DNA of 64,000 bases from Rhytidiadelphus loreus (Eukaryota > Streptophyta > Bryopsida > Hypnales > Hylocomiaceae). Positions 60,143 through 64,000 of this stretch are shown piece by piece. A program made the position numbers and the translations under genes. The DNA is taken from the NCBI GenBank assembly GCA_947034895.1, contig OX344764.1, forward strand, positions 12,214,001 to 12,278,000. The letters are read 5' to 3'. Every line of letters begins with the position of its first letter. Positions within the stretch are counted from its first letter, which is position 1. Under the pieces are notes generated by a model, which was not told the DNA's origin, searched no databases, and worked only from the letters and a program-made list of their open reading frames with translations.

Positions 60143-61888
60143 CAATTCGTAGGTTGTCGGCCATCTCTGATTTTTTTTTAAATGAATTTTATTTTCAATT
60201 TTATTTTTTTCATTTAGAAACTAAATAAAATAAAACAAATATTCAAATAGCAAGATGTTCTTTCATTGCAAGGGGAACAAAAAGGAGAACCTACTTGAAA
60301 CCTCCCCTTGCCCCAAATCACATCTAATGGTGTCATGATGAGGATGCATGCAAACAAGAACAATATGAAGTAGAGACAGAAGGCTCAATTGAGTTCAACT
60401 GTCCTTCCTCGTTTTCATTTGTATTGTTCTTAGATTAGTTTGTTCTTATTAGTTTGTTTATATCGGTTTGTTTCATTTGTTTGCTACATGTTTCACTATT
60501 TTTTTAGTTATTTGATTAGTTTTGTATTACATATTTGATTAGATTTGTATTACATGTTTGATTATTTTCCTACATGTTTGATACTTTGAGAGTTTGATTT
60601 TGGCAAAATGGCCTAGCATTATTAGCTTCACAATTTGGCATTGTGCACATAAATTTGGTCCTTTTGTTGGATCCCTATGTTTTACTTGGCATGTTGGTCC
60701 TTCTACCTATGTTGGAGGCGATGGACACGCTAACCCAATAGGCACAAAAGAAAGATCCATTCATTTGCAATTTTGTAGAAGTGTTAAGTGTGAGCTCCCA
60801 ATTTGTCACTTAAAACTCATAGGGTTTTTTTTTTAGATTATTGCAATTTAAGTCATAATATTACACAAAAGCCCCCAAAAGAGTGTAGAACCAAAATAGG
60901 CGTGTCACATGCCAGTATAGCCTTTAGTCATAAATATACTTTTATCCCCAAAATACCTCCAAAACCCACTTGTACATAGGTTAGAACCATGGAGTAGTGA
61001 GAATCAACAAGCTTGTAGGAAACTTATCCGAAATAGTCTAGAATTCAGTACATGTGACCATGCTTGGCTAAATTGGTCCCATAAAAGATAGAAAGATCTT
61101 TACGTAAATCTCCAAAGATAGGTTTCAATTTTCCCATCCCATCCACGAAATAGTAGAACCTCCAATTGTTAGCATGCAAATGTCACTTTCTCAAGACAGG
61201 CCAACGGAGGAATCTACGGCCAATGGATAGTACTCTAGGATTGAAAGCATGCCATAAAGTCAAAAGAGAAATCCATTCGCCAAGATTCCCTCACATGTAA
61301 AAGATTCACTGATTATCGATAAAGGAAGGCCGATTCTACCTTCCTGCCAACCGTACACAAGACTAACAGAAGACTTGGCACACCCCTTGGAAAAATCCAT
61401 GAGAGGTTTTCTGAGAAGTTTTGGAATTTTCTGACTTACATAGATACCTTTTCCAAATGATCAACCTATAAAACCCATGAGGGGAAATTCATGGGAAATT
61501 CCCGGATTGCGGTAAAATCTCACTAAAAATCAGGTTATCTTCTTTTATATTAATGATGTGCCTTGACAAATTTCAAAGAGTTTTGATAGCGGGAGGTGTC
61601 CGAATCACTGACATTCCCCCAAATATCAAATATAGCAAGATTTTCGTGGAGTTGATCGGTGTCCTGGAAGCACACAAAGTTGGAACGAAGTCATCAAGGA
61701 GACTTTTCTTACTTCCTAAACCCTCATCTCCATAGTATATTCAAGAACTAGCCTACAACACCAATCTTTGGATTGAACAAAGAAAATGATCTTCACTTGC
61801 ATCTTGTACTACTTTTGGTACCACTTCATTTCTTTTGCTTCTATTCCTCCTCTCAAACATTCTCCTAGATGTTTTTTCTAAGGGTCTA
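60143..61888. other. intergenic, with a short T-rich tandem repeat
   Basis: Around 60510-60585 'ttgattag.tttgtattacat' repeats two to three times. The remainder shows no conserved coding sequence. Confidence 0.35.
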
Positions 61889-62690
61889 TCATTGCAAGGT
61901 CTGAAATCCCCCCCTCTTCTTTGAATTAGGCATTGTTGCCATAATGAAGTCCATAGTTGCACTCTCCGTTGTGATTCCATCTGCAACAATTGTTGTGCTT
62001 GAATTTGTACTCAATACTTGAACATTTGATACAATACTGCCATCCTCATTTTGGTTCAAGACATTGCTTGGCCAGAATAGTAAATCATAGAAGCCTTTTC
62101 TATTCCATTGTGGAGAATCCTCCAAACAATCCTTGAATTTTCTTATCTTCTCCGTGGATTCCAAATTCATGATCAAGTTTATGCCTATTAAAACCCATTT
62201 TTCTTTATATATAACAAATTTTTCTAGTGCTTTCAATTCTCTCTAATAAATTGCAAAGACCTCTGCAAGGTCCGGGTTCTCTACTATACTTGGTATTGAA
62301 TTCAAACACAAATGCCCTTTTATTGGGCCTCACTTGTTTGAGCACAAATGTTTGTGTTGCATGTAGATTGATCCATTTTCTACGTAGAACCTCATGTGGT
62401 GTGGAAAATGTTATACTTGTCAATTGATTCCTCCCTCGTAGCAAATGAGGTGTGATAAATGCCTACCATTCTAGAAAGTGGTCAAGCTTGTGAGCACTCA
62501 CAAAAGCCTTCATATACAATGTCCCCTTCTCCACTAGTTGCAACATCTCTTCTAGTGTATCTATGCCTCCCCTCTTCATTACGTTGGAAATGACATTGAA
62601 TCTTTCATCAATTTCTTCATAGGTGTGGCCTACTATCAAAAAACAAGTGCACCCATCATCAACACTATCATCGACACTATCAACAACCAA
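61889..62690 (-). pseudogene. remnant of a DUF7869-type transposon protein
   Basis: On the - strand, FLIVGHTYEEIDERFNVISN (just after 62690) matches the GHTHEDID..F..S motif of DUF7869 proteins, found in eukaryotic transposon ORFs. The frame continues through KAFVSAHKLDHFLEW, a stop at 62463-62465 (TAG where Trp is likely), then AFITPHLLRGRN and FVFEFNTKYSREPGP. Near 62230 it shifts into a frame reading KFKDCLEDSPQW. Nonsense and frameshift changes mark it as a dead copy. The upstream part is not recognisable. Confidence 0.5.
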
Positions 62691-63194
62691 ATAATTTTAT
62701 TATTATTAAGCATGATTTATTTTAAATGGACACCAAAAGAATAAGTTATGAAATTTTGGGGATTGTAGTTGTGGATGCATTTTATATGGGTGTACAAAGC
62801 ATAAATTGTGCCATTCATTGGAATTGTGTGTGTTTCCCAAATTCCATGACCAATCACAATTATTGCACATCCTAGCTTCCATACATAGAGTGCACTTATG
62901 TAGGACAACCTCTAAAATTTCAAGGTATTGTTTGAAGGTGCAATAAAAATTAACTCTACACTCTCCTAGTCTCCTTAGCTCTCATGTTATGATTGTGTAC
63001 ATTTTGTGTCATCAATATCTAGGTTTAGCAATGGTTCAAATGTAGGTGTTGCATTTTTAAACAATGATAATTATGGGTGCACATCTTACCTAGGTCTTTG
63101 AAAAAGAACTTCTTATATTATATCTGAGTCTATCCCAAATGAATTTCATGAGTATTCCAAAGTTAGAATTGCCTTCACGAAGTTTCATGATGTC
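62691..63194. other. intergenic, nothing recognised
   Basis: Probably the eroded 5' part of the neighbouring transposon remnant. No readable domain. Confidence 0.35.
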
Positions 63195-63320
63195 TACACT
63201 TATATGTGAGTATGGAAGATCTACATTTTAAGAGTAACTTTGGCTTGTTATCAAACTAAAAGCAACCAAAAATTAAAGTCTAATGTTAAAGAATTTTCAA
63301 GAAGTCAAAAATTTGCCTCC
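63195..63320. repeat. dispersed repeat shared with 11788-11970
   Basis: Carries the same blocks in the same order as the copy downstream of the ARF ('tatgtgagtatgg', 'tcaaactaaaagcaacc', 'agtctaatgtta'). Confidence 0.5.
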
Positions 63321-63657
63321 TGTAGACTGAACAATTTAAAATAATTTGTCTTTTTGTCCTTTTTCATGTTTTTGAGATAGTCAAATTGCCCCTTTTTAGT
63401 TTCAAAGAGACCAATTGCTATATCTATCATGATAGTCTAAAAATGACCTATAACTAAATATAAATGGAGTCAATTTGGCAAGATTAGAAAAGTGACAAAC
63501 ATGCATAGAGTTATTTTATATCAAATATTGTTTAATTTGTCATGCAACTTTTGGCGACTATATAGCTAAGGTCAACTAATCATTAGAATCAGTTTATATC
63601 AAATATATCAAATTGTATAAGTATCTTCCTTCAATCAATTTATCATTTTGTCTATTT

Positions 63658-64000
63658 CACTAAAAGAAAATGAGGGTTTTTGCAACTACAAAGAGCAACT
63701 AGTTTTTAGTTGCATTGAACATTTGCGATTGGTAAGAATCTGGAGGGCTCCAGTTTCTTAGGACAAGTATTCTAGTTGTATCATAGTTGCAAGGCAAAAT
63801 GGTTTAGTTTTTCATTCTATAGCTTACTTGGAACTTCATCGATGCACTTTATGACGCGGTTGCTTAGGTTGGTCACTCAATAGGTAAGTTGTACAACTTA
63901 TCGGCGACTCATTTGTAACTAATGTATGACTTGTTTGTGACTTCTATTCGACTCGTCTGTGACTTGTTTGCAACTCATTTGCAACTTCATTGCAACTTGT
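63658..64000 (+). mobile_element. CACTA element, 5' end, truncated by the window
   Basis: Starts CACTAAAAGAAAATG, a CACTA terminus. It is followed by repeated short motifs ('ttgcaact', 'gacttgtttg', 'gcaactcattt') in direct and inverted order that look like subterminal transposase-binding repeats. The other end lies beyond the window. Confidence 0.6.

Overview
This is a gene-poor stretch of a streptophyte (green plant lineage) nuclear genome. Two intron-containing genes of plant hormone biology are recognisable by translation: an auxin response factor (ARF) on the + strand (about 4.8-10.1 kb) and a MiaA-type isopentenyltransferase (tRNA-IPT, AtIPT9-like) on the - strand (about 41.3-34.2 kb). 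The ARF mixes class A-like and class B-like residues. That mixture, the very low gene density, and hAT and DUF7869-type transposon relics of a kind I associate with non-seed streptophytes all point to a charophyte alga, bryophyte or lycophyte rather than a flowering plant. The species cannot be fixed from the sequence.

Layout. 0-1.5 kb: AT-rich, with three copies of a dispersed repeat. 1.6-4.8 kb: a more GC-rich upstream and leader region for the ARF, with three small upstream ORFs before its start. 4.83-10.09 kb: ARF in 12 exons (about 791 aa: B3 DNA-binding domain, ARF/dimerisation region, Pro/Ser-rich middle, PB1 domain). 10-16.7 kb: intergenic, with a tRNA-derived SINE-like sequence, an A/TA microsatellite, a tandem array of about 179-bp units and a Stowaway-type MITE. 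16.7-24.3 kb: a nested cluster in which a piggyBac-like MITE (TTAA target, 18-bp TIRs) is split by a 5.2-kb hAT-like insertion with a perfect 8-bp target duplication; the hAT interior holds two more MITE relics, a 220-bp tandem array and a GGGCGAC-rich minisatellite. 24.3-34 kb: AT-rich sequence with a G-poor strand-asymmetric tract, a diverged satellite-like array interrupted by a cluster of four hairpins, and another MITE fragment. 34.17-41.28 kb: tRNA-IPT in 11 exons, with a 155-bp piggyBac-like MITE in intron 6. 41.3-58 kb: mostly featureless AT-rich DNA with a foldback element, two more piggyBac-like MITEs (one essentially intact, 931 bp) and a complete 965-bp CACTA element. 58-64 kb: decayed coding remnants of a hAT/BED-type transposase and of a DUF7869-type transposon protein, then the start of another CACTA element running off the end.

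The ARF would act in auxin-dependent transcription. The IPT would modify tRNA A37 and so be a source of cis-zeatin-type cytokinins. Their proximity (24 kb apart, convergent) is notable but gives no evidence of joint control. Gene models are based on conserved protein motifs, GT/AG splice signals and phase agreement at every junction; all transposon calls rest on termini and target-site duplications read directly from the sequence. The main novelty candidates are the piggyBac-like MITE family, the nested hAT element with GGGCGAC subterminal blocks, and the mixed-class ARF.
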